In this document: one piece after another, positions 23,950 through 32,080 of the stretch
How positions within the stretch are numbered: position 1 is the first letter of the stretch
Layout of the letters: each line of letters begins with the position of its first letter
From: a bacterium
GTDB taxonomy: Bacteria > Oederibacteriota > CAKKQC01
NCBI GenBank assembly: GCA_919901855.1
Contig: CAKKQC010000027.1
Location: 87,612 to 151,611 of the forward strand
Direction: 5' to 3'
Length of the DNA stretch: 64,000 nt
The notes under the pieces: model-generated
Database searches by the model: none
The model's input: the letters and a program-made list of their open reading frames with translations, nothing else
What the model was told of the DNA's origin: nothing
Made by a program: the position numbers and the translations under genes

Positions 23950-24510
23950 GTGTCCTTCAAGCCGGAGTCTCCGCTTCTCATTGTCGGCCTCGGCAATCCC
24001 GGCTCCCGCTACGACGGCACGCGCCACAACGCCGGCGCCATGGCGGTCGCCCGGCTCGCGGAACTCCTCGAGACCCGGTTCCACCGGAGCTTCTTCAAGC
24101 ACGCCTGGATCGCCAAGACCCCCCGCGCCATCCTGGCCCGGCCCAACGCCTTCATGAACGAGTGTGGCCCCGTCGTCGCCCGGCTCGCGAAGTCCTTCGG
24201 GCGGCCCCTCGTCGTGCATGACGACCTCGACCTGCCTCTCGGCGCCCTGCGATTCCGCACGAAGGGTTCCGCCGGGGGCCACAACGGCGTCGCGTCGGCC
24301 ATCTCCTTTCTCGGCACCCCCGACTTCCCGCGGCTCAAGATCGGGATCGGCCGGCCGGCGAGCAAGGACGAGGTCGTGGACTGGGTCCTGACCCGGTGCG
24401 ACGGGCCGGATCGCGCGGCGTTCGACGGCGCGATCGTTCGCGCGGCCGACGCCCTCCGGGCCGCCGTCGACCTGGGGCTCGACCGCGCCATGACGGAGCT
24501 CGCGGCGTGA
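23950..24510 (+). CDS. pth: Peptidyl-tRNA hydrolase
   Basis: A 186-residue enzyme that frees tRNA from stalled peptidyl-tRNA. Recognised by LLIVGLGNPGSRYDGTRHNAGAMAV (catalytic His in RHNAG), RPNAFMNECGPVV, VHDDLDLPLGALRFRTKGSAGGHNGVASAI and FPRLKIGIGRP. The start is GTG, 21 bases after rplY. The following gene overlaps it by four bases (GTGA). The substitution FMNECG for the usual FMNxSG is minor. Confidence 0.96.
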   Translation: MSFKPESPLLIVGLGNPGSRYDGTRHNAGAMAVARLAELLETRFHRSFFKHAWIAKTPRAILARPNAFMNECGPVVARLAKSFGRPLVVHDDLDLPLGALRFRTKGSAGGHNGVASAISFLGTPDFPRLKIGIGRPASKDEVVDWVLTRCDGPDRAAFDGAIVRAADALRAAVDLGLDRAMTELAA

Positions 24511-24656
24511 GCCCCTTGCCCGAAGCTGCCGTCGGCGCCGAGCGCCGCGCGCGCCGCCTGCACCTCGCGCTGCTGGTCGTGCTCGCGGCCGGCGCCGTCC
24601 TCTGGCTCTGGCGCGTCTACGGCTTCGCCCCCTTAAGGATCGTGGAGCCGCGATGA
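24507..24656 (+). CDS. Small single-pass membrane protein
   Basis: A 49-residue protein starting at a GTG that overlaps the pth stop as GTGA and ending in an ATGA overlap with the lipoprotein gene. It has a basic start (GAERRARRLHL), one membrane helix (ALLVVLAAGAVLWLWRVYGF) and a short tail. No family is recognised. Tight overlaps on both sides are the main evidence that it is a gene. A longer frame starting inside pth is a shadow extension. Confidence 0.6.
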   Translation: MSPLPEAAVGAERRARRLHLALLVVLAAGAVLWLWRVYGFAPLRIVEPR

Positions 24657-25588
24657 TAATCCGCGGCGCCTCCGCCCTCGCGCTCGTGGCGGCCCTATCG
24701 GGTTGCGCAGGGCGCATGTCCGTCATCCGCCCGTACACGGCGCATCCTACCCAGGTGCTCGAATCCGAGAACGACCTCGTCGACGTGCAGGGGGGCGTGC
24801 GGACCACGATCCGGCACATGTCGCCCGAGGAGCTGGACGACGTGTTCCGGAAGCCCGGCAAGGGCGTTACCGAGACCGGTAACCCGTTCCTCTACCGGCC
24901 GCCGCACGCGCCGATGAAGTTCACGGTCTTCCAGTTCCGGATCCGGAACGAGTCGGACTTCGACATCGTCGTCGACCCGGCCAAGATCCTGCTCCGGGAC
25001 GCCGAGGGAACCGAGTTCCATCCCCTGACGGCCAAGGCGCTCACCGACTACTGGATCGGCCGGGTGGCCATCGAGCTGGGGAAGCCACGGACCTGGACCG
25101 CCCAGATGGAGTCGATCAGCCGCCGCGACATCAAGGAGAAGCTGCGGAGCGAGACGGTCTACGAGGGCGGGCTCCTGCCGACGCGGGGGGAGCACACGGG
25201 CTACATCGCGTTCAGCGGGCTGTCCGAAAAGATCCACGGCCGCTCCACCGCGATCTACCAGATCGGCGGGTTCGTCGCGGGCGCCGGCCTGGGCGCCCTG
25301 ACCTCCAGACAGGTCATCCGGGCGGCCGGAGGAGAGCCGAACCGGGTATGGGTCTCGCTCGGCGCCATCGCCGGCGGGCTGCTGGGCCGCTGGATCTCGA
25401 CCTGGCTCATCCCCGATCCCGACCCCCGGCTCAACCGCGTCTCCATCGTGCTCGAGGTCGTGACCCGCTCGTCCCGGTACGGCAACCCGCTCAACGTCGC
25501 CCTGTTCGAGTACAACTTCAGCCGCAGCCGTGTCGAGCGCCTCCCCAAGGGCGAGATCGACCCCTCCGAGGAGTGGCGGAACCACTAA
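24653..25588 (+). CDS. Lipoprotein of unknown function
   Basis: A 311-residue lipoprotein with signal MIIRGASALALVAALSGC (lipobox LSGC, Cys18). The central part, VFQFRIRNESDFDIVVDPAKILLRDAEGTEFHPLTAKAL, looks like an immunoglobulin-like or DUF4352-like beta domain. A Gly-rich hydrophobic stretch (IYQIGGFVAGAGLGALTSRQVI...VSLGAIAGGLLGRWISTWLI, about 202-246) may be a second membrane-associated segment. The C-terminus (VSIVLEVVTRSSRYGNPLNVALFEYNF) is predicted beta. No family is assigned. It is the last gene of the pth operon and converges on the antiporter gene. Confidence 0.7.
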   Translation: MIIRGASALALVAALSGCAGRMSVIRPYTAHPTQVLESENDLVDVQGGVRTTIRHMSPEELDDVFRKPGKGVTETGNPFLYRPPHAPMKFTVFQFRIRNESDFDIVVDPAKILLRDAEGTEFHPLTAKALTDYWIGRVAIELGKPRTWTAQMESISRRDIKEKLRSETVYEGGLLPTRGEHTGYIAFSGLSEKIHGRSTAIYQIGGFVAGAGLGALTSRQVIRAAGGEPNRVWVSLGAIAGGLLGRWISTWLIPDPDPRLNRVSIVLEVVTRSSRYGNPLNVALFEYNFSRSRVERLPKGEIDPSEEWRNH

Positions 25589-25616
25589 GGGTCGCGGACG
25601 GCCTTCTCGGACCTGC

Positions 25617-27125
25617 TCACCACCTGAAGCCCGAGCCGGGCTTGATGTCCGGATCGGCGGGGGCCACGGCGATGATCTCCTCGGGACGGGCCGGCGCCGA
25701 AACCACGGGTTTCGGCGCCGCGGGACGCGCCGTCAGCGGGGCCATCGACGGCGGCCGCGGCGGGATCGCGGGCGGCACCCAGGCCGGGGCCGGAGGAACC
25801 GGCGCGGGCGCGGGCCGTGGCGGTGGAGGCGGCGTCGGCACAGGCGTGGCCCACAAATCTTCCGCCATGACCGGCGGAGGAACCACGGGTGAGGGGGCAA
25901 CCGGCAGCGGGCTCGGCGCCGCGACTGCCGGAGCCGGCCCTATCGCGGAAGAAGGCGCCGTCTCGACTGCACGCGTCGACAGCGGGAAGACGACGGCGAA
26001 GAGCGCGACTGAGGCGAAGACGCACCCGGCGACGAGGCCGGGCAGGGCGGGGTCGCCCGGCACCCAGCGGCTCCACGCCAGCGCGCCGAGCACCCCGGCC
26101 ACGAGCCCGCGCGGCATGCAGGCGTTCAGGACCGGACGCGATGCCGCGACCGGGGAGCCCTCGCCGGTCACGAGCGCGACGGCGGGGCGGCGCGCGGCCA
26201 GGGCCACGACCGCGAGTCCCGCGCCGATCGCGACGGGGCCCCAGGGGGGGCCGAGCCGGGTGCCGAGGAAGACGAAGAAGAACGCCTTGATCAGGAACGC
26301 AAGCTGGCTGTGGTACCCGCGCACGTCCTCGCCGAGGTCGAGGACGTCGTTGAGTTTCAGCCCGCGCGAGATCGCGGGGGCGTTGCCGAGCACGAGCGCG
26401 GCCCCGAGCACGGCCATCGCGGGAACGCCCCCGGCCCGCTCGACGCCGACCGAGAGGCAGAGGAGGAGGCCGAGCGTGATCGAGTAGGCGTGGTTCGTGG
26501 CCCGGACCGTCTTCAGGAACAGGAGCCAGACCAGCCCGGCGATGATCCCGATCGCGAGGGCGGAGCCGAAGGCGCGGACGGGCCCGGGCACCGCGAGGGC
26601 GCACGCGGCGACGATCGCGAGCGTCTCCCCCGTCGCCGACTCCAGCGAGGCGACGGAGGCGGCCTTGAGATCCACCCGGGCCCGCAGGAGCGCGGGCAGG
26701 AAGACGGTCGAGCTCGCCCCCCCCAGGATCGCGCCCAGGAGCAGGGCCCGGCGCCAGTCCCAGTCGGCCGGCAGCCAGTGCATGGTCACGGCGAGCATGG
26801 CGACGGCGGCCACGGCCAGGACCGACGAGGCGAACGCGAGGATGCCGAGGACGGCCGCCCGGCGGTGCGGGCCCGCGAGCTCCGCGATACGGCACCGGCT
26901 CCCGGTCTCGAAGACGACGACCGCGAGCGCGAGGGAGGCGAAGTACGGGACGGCGGGGTCGAGGGCCGAGGGCGTCGCCACCCCCAGCCAGGGCCCGAGG
27001 CAAAAGCCGCCGAGCATGAGCCAGAGCACGTCCGGGAACCCGGTCCGGCGAAACACGAGCTCGCCGAGAGCACCGACGAGGAGAATCCCGGCAGCGGAGA
27101 GCAGGAAGACGGCGACGGGGTCCAT
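25617..27125 (-). CDS. CPA-type sodium/proton antiporter with Pro-rich tail
   Basis: A 502-residue membrane protein. The first about 385 residues form 11-13 membrane helices of the cation:proton antiporter superfamily: GELVFRRTGFPDVLWLMLGGFCLGPWLG at the start, LGAILGGASSTVFLPALL in the ion-site region and the Ser/Glu segment LESATGETLAIVAACALAV in the core. The last about 115 residues are almost only Pro and Ala (APSPLPVAPSPVVPPP...PPPPPRPAPAPVPPAPAW), probably a long cytoplasmic or periplasmic extension, ending DPDIKPGSGFRW. It starts 23 bases after the PorV-like gene, so it may share that transcript. The ion specificity is not determined. Confidence 0.8.
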   Translation of the reverse strand: MDPVAVFLLSAAGILLVGALGELVFRRTGFPDVLWLMLGGFCLGPWLGVATPSALDPAVPYFASLALAVVVFETGSRCRIAELAGPHRRAAVLGILAFASSVLAVAAVAMLAVTMHWLPADWDWRRALLLGAILGGASSTVFLPALLRARVDLKAASVASLESATGETLAIVAACALAVPGPVRAFGSALAIGIIAGLVWLLFLKTVRATNHAYSITLGLLLCLSVGVERAGGVPAMAVLGAALVLGNAPAISRGLKLNDVLDLGEDVRGYHSQLAFLIKAFFFVFLGTRLGPPWGPVAIGAGLAVVALAARRPAVALVTGEGSPVAASRPVLNACMPRGLVAGVLGALAWSRWVPGDPALPGLVAGCVFASVALFAVVFPLSTRAVETAPSSAIGPAPAVAAPSPLPVAPSPVVPPPVMAEDLWATPVPTPPPPPRPAPAPVPPAPAWVPPAIPPRPPSMAPLTARPAAPKPVVSAPARPEEIIAVAPADPDIKPGSGFRW

Positions 27126-27148
27126 GGGCTACGGGACCCGGGAGGGGA

Positions 27149-28408
27149 TCAGTAGGGGATGGTCGTGGACTGGGGCGATGCCACCGACTCGCGCGGCGGC
27201 GTCGACGCGTCCACGGTCTTCACGACGAAGAAGTAGCGGACATTGGTCTCGAGCCCGCCCACGATGATCGTCGTGGACGCCACGGGCTCGTTGTTGTACT
27301 TCGAGTAGTCGCGGTCGCCATCGCGCCGGTAGTAGACGTTGTAGCCCTGGAGGCTGGACGCCTGCGGCGCGTCCCACTTGAGCAGGACGCTCCCCTCGCC
27401 CGCCTCGGCCTGGAGGTAGGGTGGCGCGGGCGGCAGGGGGCCGGTCGGCGACACCGACCGGACCTCGCCCACGTTCGACCCCGGGATGGGCAGGCTCACG
27501 AGCGGCCAGATCTCCCAGTTGAGCGAGACGCGGTGCGTGGTGCCCAGCGCCGCGAACGGCGCGAACGCGTAGTCCACGCGCAGGGTCTCCCACCGCACGC
27601 CGATCCCGGCGGCGAACCCCACGAGCCCCGAGAGGTCCGTCTGCTTAACCGCGTATCCCGCGCGCAGGGCGAAGTACCGGCCGCCCCAGAACTCGACGCC
27701 GAAGGCGGGGTTGAACAGGTTCGCGGGTGGCAGGTACCAGTCGAGGTCGGCCGCCGCGATGAGCTGGCCGAAGTCGCTCTCGAGCCCCTTCCAGGCGATC
27801 GCGATCTTCGCCTGGATCGGCAGGGGGTCCGACTTCGACTCGAAAGCGGACACGGCGCCGAGGTTCATGATCGCCCCACCCAGGGTCACGCCCCGGACCG
27901 GGGTGTAGAGCACGCCGGCGTCGATCGTCCCCCCCGAGGAATTGAAATCCGAGATCTTCTCGTTCAGGATCTTGGCTCCCGCGCCGATCGTGAGGTTCTC
28001 CATGAGAGTCCGCGCCCACGCGAGCCGGATCAGGAAGCTCGACGCCTTGAAGCTCGCGACGGACGTGCCCTCGATGGTACCGACATCGAGCAGGTTGATC
28101 GCGCCGCCAATCGTGCCGAGGAACGGGATCAGGTGCGCCCCCGCAACGGACCCGAAGTTAACGTCGGCGAGCCACCGGCTGTACATGAACGAAACCTGGC
28201 TGTTCGTCAGCAGCCCGAGCCCGGCGGCGTTGTACTCGAGCGCCCCGAGGTCGTCCGCGACCGCGCCGAAGGCGCCGGCCATGCCGGCCGCCCGGGCCGA
28301 GAGGCCGATCTTGAGGAACTCGGATTGGGTGGCGCCGGCTCCGGCGTGCGCGCCGGCCGCCAGGCCCGCCGCCATCACCGCGCCCAGCAGGACGGGGAAT
28401 TTCTTCAC
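27149..28408 (-). CDS. PorV/PorQ-family outer-membrane protein with fibronectin type III tail
   Basis: A 419-residue protein. A GTG at 28408 starts a good signal peptide (KKFPVLLGAVMAAGLAAGAHA). The barrel begins TQSEFLKIGLSARAAGMAGAFGAVADDLGALEYNAAGLGLL, the hallmark of the PorV/PorQ (UPF0164) family, and continues to about residue 315. A fibronectin type III domain forms the end (APPYLQAEAGEGSVLLKWDAPQASSLQGYNVYYRRDGDRDY...YFFVVKTVDAST). PorV escorts cargo with C-terminal sorting domains through the type IX secretion system; other family members have unknown roles. It lies seven bases after a gene whose product ends in such a domain, which supports a secretion role. Confidence 0.85.
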   Translation of the reverse strand: MKKFPVLLGAVMAAGLAAGAHAGAGATQSEFLKIGLSARAAGMAGAFGAVADDLGALEYNAAGLGLLTNSQVSFMYSRWLADVNFGSVAGAHLIPFLGTIGGAINLLDVGTIEGTSVASFKASSFLIRLAWARTLMENLTIGAGAKILNEKISDFNSSGGTIDAGVLYTPVRGVTLGGAIMNLGAVSAFESKSDPLPIQAKIAIAWKGLESDFGQLIAAADLDWYLPPANLFNPAFGVEFWGGRYFALRAGYAVKQTDLSGLVGFAAGIGVRWETLRVDYAFAPFAALGTTHRVSLNWEIWPLVSLPIPGSNVGEVRSVSPTGPLPPAPPYLQAEAGEGSVLLKWDAPQASSLQGYNVYYRRDGDRDYSKYNNEPVASTTIIVGGLETNVRYFFVVKTVDASTPPRESVASPQSTTIPY

Positions 28409-28415
28409 GGCGGGG

Positions 28416-29909
28416 TCATTGTAACACGGCCAGCTTGCGGGTGTCCTTCGACCGGTACGACTGGAACAGCAGCAGGTAGACCCCGCTCGCGAGTTTCTGC
28501 CCCGAGCGGTTCCTTCCGTCCCAGACCTCGCCGTAGACCCCCGTGGCCAGGACCTCGCTCTCGAGCGTCCGAACCAGCTCCCCCGCCAGCGTGTAGACCG
28601 CGACGGAGACGGGGCGCCCGGCGTCGTCGGGAGACACCGCGTAGCAGATCTTGAGGGGGCCGGTCCGGGGACGCCAGGGGTTGGCCGAGAACCCGCAGAA
28701 CCCGGACCGGCTCGCGACGACGAAGAGCGGCCGGGCCGCCCCCGTCGCGATCGCGGGCGCTCCCGTCCAGGCCTCGGTGGCCACCGGTTCGACGAACAGC
28801 ACCCCAAAGCCGGGCGGCAGGTTCGAAGGCACCGGGAACTGGAGCGTGAAGGTGCGGACCTGGCCCGGCTCGTAGCAGATCGGGAGCAGGGAATCCCCGA
28901 GCTCCCTCAGCACGAGAGTCACGGACGGACGGACCGTGCCCTGATCCTCGATCGACACGTTGAACGCGCTCTGGCACACCGGGGTCGTGCCCAGGTTCGT
29001 GACGGCCACCTGGTACATGACCAGCTCCCCCTGCACGACGCCCTCCGCGCCCGTCACCGTGTAGCTCAGCACCGGCGGCACCGGGACGGTGAAGGTCGTC
29101 GCCGTGGCGTTCGAGTAGACGGCCATCCCGTCGTTGTGGTCCGTCCCGGCGGCGGTCACGTTGACCGAAATGTCGCCCGGTCCGTCCGCGCGGTACAGCC
29201 AGGTGAACCGCGTGGCCGAGTTGTGCTCGACGGTGGCCATCATGGAGGCCGGGTTGTCCGGGCAGAGGGGCGCCAGCGGCGGACAGGCCAGCGGCGCCAA
29301 ACGGCCCGACCCCGCCACCGTGATCGAGAACCGGATGACGCCGTCGGCGGACGCATCGCCGAAGTTGTAGACGTCCAGGTACACGGTCACCGAGTCCCCG
29401 TACCGCACGGCCCCGGACGACGACGTCGTGACCGTCGCCGACAGGGCCGCGGGATTCTGGATCAGGAGCGTGACGGTGTCGACGGCCTTGGGGAACCCCG
29501 GGCCGCCGACCTCGCGGCCGATCGCGGACACGGTGAAGTCGACGGCGCCGGCGCCCGTCGCGGAGAACGTCCAGGTGAAGCTCGTCGTCATGCCCTGGAG
29601 GAGGAACGCCTGGACCTGCGGCTGGGGCTGGGACCCCAGGACCTCGCCTGCGTTGCCGCCCGCCTCCGGCGTGACCCAGATGCAGTCCGGCGCCGGCAAG
29701 GGCAGGGTGGGATAGTAGCTGGGACACGGAAAGACGAAGTTCACCTGCGTGTCGCCGCTGTTGAAGAGCCGCGCCTCGACCGTGAAAACCGCCCCCACGT
29801 TGACCCGGGAGACCGGCACATAGACCGTGCACGACAGCGACGGATTGCCGGCGGCCCGGGCGGCGCCGGGGGCCAGCAGGACCGCCAGGCACGCGGCGGC
29901 TATCTTCAT
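28416..29909 (-). CDS. Secreted protein with FlgD-like/T9SS-like C-terminal domain (497 aa)
   Basis: A 497-residue exported protein. The start is placed at the ATG at 29909, which overlaps the previous stop as ATGA and begins the signal peptide MKIAAACLAVLLAPGAARA. It contains several Ig-like (CARDB-like) domains, for example TVTVYLDVYNFGDASADGVIRF and MYQVAVTNLGTTPVCQSAFNV. It ends with a FlgD-like domain (VSVAVYTLAGELVRTLESEV...EVWDGRNRSGQKLASGVYLLLFQSY...TRKLAVLQ). The terminal block resembles a type A T9SS sorting domain. It is probably surface-displayed or secreted. Confidence 0.78.
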   Translation of the reverse strand: MKIAAACLAVLLAPGAARAAGNPSLSCTVYVPVSRVNVGAVFTVEARLFNSGDTQVNFVFPCPSYYPTLPLPAPDCIWVTPEAGGNAGEVLGSQPQPQVQAFLLQGMTTSFTWTFSATGAGAVDFTVSAIGREVGGPGFPKAVDTVTLLIQNPAALSATVTTSSSGAVRYGDSVTVYLDVYNFGDASADGVIRFSITVAGSGRLAPLACPPLAPLCPDNPASMMATVEHNSATRFTWLYRADGPGDISVNVTAAGTDHNDGMAVYSNATATTFTVPVPPVLSYTVTGAEGVVQGELVMYQVAVTNLGTTPVCQSAFNVSIEDQGTVRPSVTLVLRELGDSLLPICYEPGQVRTFTLQFPVPSNLPPGFGVLFVEPVATEAWTGAPAIATGAARPLFVVASRSGFCGFSANPWRPRTGPLKICYAVSPDDAGRPVSVAVYTLAGELVRTLESEVLATGVYGEVWDGRNRSGQKLASGVYLLLFQSYRSKDTRKLAVLQ

Positions 29910-32080
29910 GGCGCCGCCACCTGGAACGGCCGGTCCTGGTGCCAAGGAGCGTCCCCGGGCCATCCCAACGGCCCGGAATCGGCCCCCGTCGTCGAAGAGA
30001 GGGCCGATGGCGGGAGCGTAACCGGGGATCCCGAAGGACCCGCGAGACGCATGAGGTAGGAACCAGGCGCCGTCCAGCGTCCCGGCCCCGAGTCTCCCCG
30101 CCACAACTCCCGGTAGCGGCCGGGCTTGACGGGGCCGAGCGGCCGCAGGACGCTGACCAGCCGGCCGGCGGGCGTGATCACCGCGACCCCGAGCTCGCCT
30201 TCCATCGTCGAGGTCCAGTCGACGAACAGCAGCGGGTCCAGGGGAGGCCGGAAGTAGTCGTCCGGCTCGACGACGTTGATCCGGGTCGTGCGGGGACGGA
30301 CGTCGACCAGGGGGCGCGCGGGCAACTGGGCCGCGAACGGCACGCGCTGAGCGGTCACGACGCCCGTGGCGCTGAACAGGCCCGTGACCGAGTAGGCCGC
30401 CTTCGTGGCCGGCGGGAAGAAGGTGAACGCGAGGGTGGCGCCCGCGCCGGCCCCGAGAGCGAGGGGCGCGGGACCGGTCCGGACCAGCGGGAGCGGCACG
30501 CCCGCCGAAGCCGCGAGCTTGAGCGTCATGGTCTCCAACCGCAGGTCATCGGGCCCGCCGTTCCGGAGCACGAACCGGACGGTCGAGCTCGCCCCCTCCC
30601 AGGCCTCGCCCGGCAGGGCGAACAGCAGCAGCCGCGGCGGGGCCACGGACAGGATCCGGACCGGGTCGGAGGCGATCGTGATCCAGTCCCCCCCCCGGTC
30701 GCCCCGCCCCGTGACCTGCGCCACGATTTCCACGGGGCCCGGCTCGTCCGGCGTCAGGGCGCCGGCGAACCACGCGGTAGCACCCGCTGGAACGCCCTGG
30801 TAGAGCGGCGTGAACGGCTGGAGGGTCACGGCGCCTTCGCGCACCGTGACGAGCGGCGTCAACCCCTGGGTGGCGTTCTTCGACCGGTTCACGACGCCGA
30901 TCCGGACCGGCACCCGGCTCCCGGCCAGGACCGGGGCGGTAGCGACCTCGAGCACGCAACCGAGGTCGGGCGGCGCCTGCACCGCGAGCAGGCGGGTGAC
31001 CGGCGCCGCCTCGATCCGGCGGCCCGTGTCGGCCTCCCGTCCGCCGGCGGAGACGGTGAGCATGAGCGGACCCGCCTTCAGGAGCTCGAGCGTGAACGCC
31101 GCGCGCGCGGGCGGGCCCGAGGGATCGAGGGCGCTGGCCGACAGCGTCGCGGCCGCGAGCCGGGCCGCCTCCGGCGGGGACCAGCTTAAGCGCGCGCCAA
31201 CCTCCCGCGCGCCCGTATCCCCCGCGACCCGGATGTCGGCGCGCACGGCGAACGTGCGTCCCACCGCCGTCGGCGCGGCGGGCGGAGGCACGCCGAGTTC
31301 GAGCACGGCCGGCTGCCGGATCGCGACGGGTTTGGTCATCATGATCAACCCGGCCGCCGCGATCCGGAACACGGCGTCGCCCGGCCCGACGGCGCGGAAA
31401 CGCCACGTGACGCGGACCGAAGAGCCCGCCGGCAGGAGCATGTGCTCGCCGTCGAGTACCGACGCCGGCTCCACGGCCGGCCCGTCAATCTGCGTGGCGG
31501 GAGGGGCCGCGCGGCCGATCATCTCGACGTCCGCGGCGGGGCGTCCGAAGACCGCCCACTCGGGCGCCCGGTTATGCAGGGTCAGGACGATCTCGATCGG
31601 GTCGCCCGGCCCCGCGTGCCGCGGGGAGACGTCGAGCGTGCTGTCCAACGGGACCGGCATCAACGTGACCGGCGGCGTGAACGCGTCGAGATTCTCCGCC
31701 GCGCCCGTCACGCAGGCCAGCAGGGAGACCGTCACCCGGAACCGGACGGTTCCCTCGCGGACCGCCGTCCACCCGTACCAGCCTTCGCTCCGGCCGCCCG
31801 CGGTGCATGTGAAGGCCGGCGGCGCCACCGCTCCCGCCGGTACCACGAGCCCGGCCGGCTCCGGCACGACGTTGACCTCCATGACGTCCGCCCCGTGTCC
31901 CGCCGTCTCCTCGATCGCGACGGAGACCGTGATCGTCCGCGTGAGGTAGACGGCCGCGGGGCCGGCGCGCAAGCCGTCCGGAGCGAACCGGACCGCCAGC
32001 GCCGGAGAGGCGAGCAGCACTTGCGCCAGCAGGAACGCGGGACCCAGGAACCTCGCGAGGCCGGCGGCGGGACAAGTCAC
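29906..32080 (-). CDS. Secreted Ig-like protein with degenerate FlgD-like domain (724 aa)
   Basis: A 724-residue exported protein. The GTG at 32080 overlaps the previous stop as GTGA and opens the signal peptide CPAAGLARFLGPAFLLAQVLLASPALA. Repeated Ig-like/CARDB-like domains follow (PGDPIEIVLTLHNRAPEW; VPVRIGVVNRSKNATQG; STVRFVLRNGGPDDLRLE). A FlgD-like block is present (GVAVITPAGRLVSVLRPLGPVKPGRYRELWRGDSGPGRWTAPGSYLMRLAG), but about 45 further residues follow, so the block is not terminal and lacks the usual KKLAVxK end. Frames longer than this over the same DNA belong to shadows. Confidence 0.75.
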   Translation of the reverse strand: MTCPAAGLARFLGPAFLLAQVLLASPALAVRFAPDGLRAGPAAVYLTRTITVSVAIEETAGHGADVMEVNVVPEPAGLVVPAGAVAPPAFTCTAGGRSEGWYGWTAVREGTVRFRVTVSLLACVTGAAENLDAFTPPVTLMPVPLDSTLDVSPRHAGPGDPIEIVLTLHNRAPEWAVFGRPAADVEMIGRAAPPATQIDGPAVEPASVLDGEHMLLPAGSSVRVTWRFRAVGPGDAVFRIAAAGLIMMTKPVAIRQPAVLELGVPPPAAPTAVGRTFAVRADIRVAGDTGAREVGARLSWSPPEAARLAAATLSASALDPSGPPARAAFTLELLKAGPLMLTVSAGGREADTGRRIEAAPVTRLLAVQAPPDLGCVLEVATAPVLAGSRVPVRIGVVNRSKNATQGLTPLVTVREGAVTLQPFTPLYQGVPAGATAWFAGALTPDEPGPVEIVAQVTGRGDRGGDWITIASDPVRILSVAPPRLLLFALPGEAWEGASSTVRFVLRNGGPDDLRLETMTLKLAASAGVPLPLVRTGPAPLALGAGAGATLAFTFFPPATKAAYSVTGLFSATGVVTAQRVPFAAQLPARPLVDVRPRTTRINVVEPDDYFRPPLDPLLFVDWTSTMEGELGVAVITPAGRLVSVLRPLGPVKPGRYRELWRGDSGPGRWTAPGSYLMRLAGPSGSPVTLPPSALSSTTGADSGPLGWPGDAPWHQDRPFQVAAP

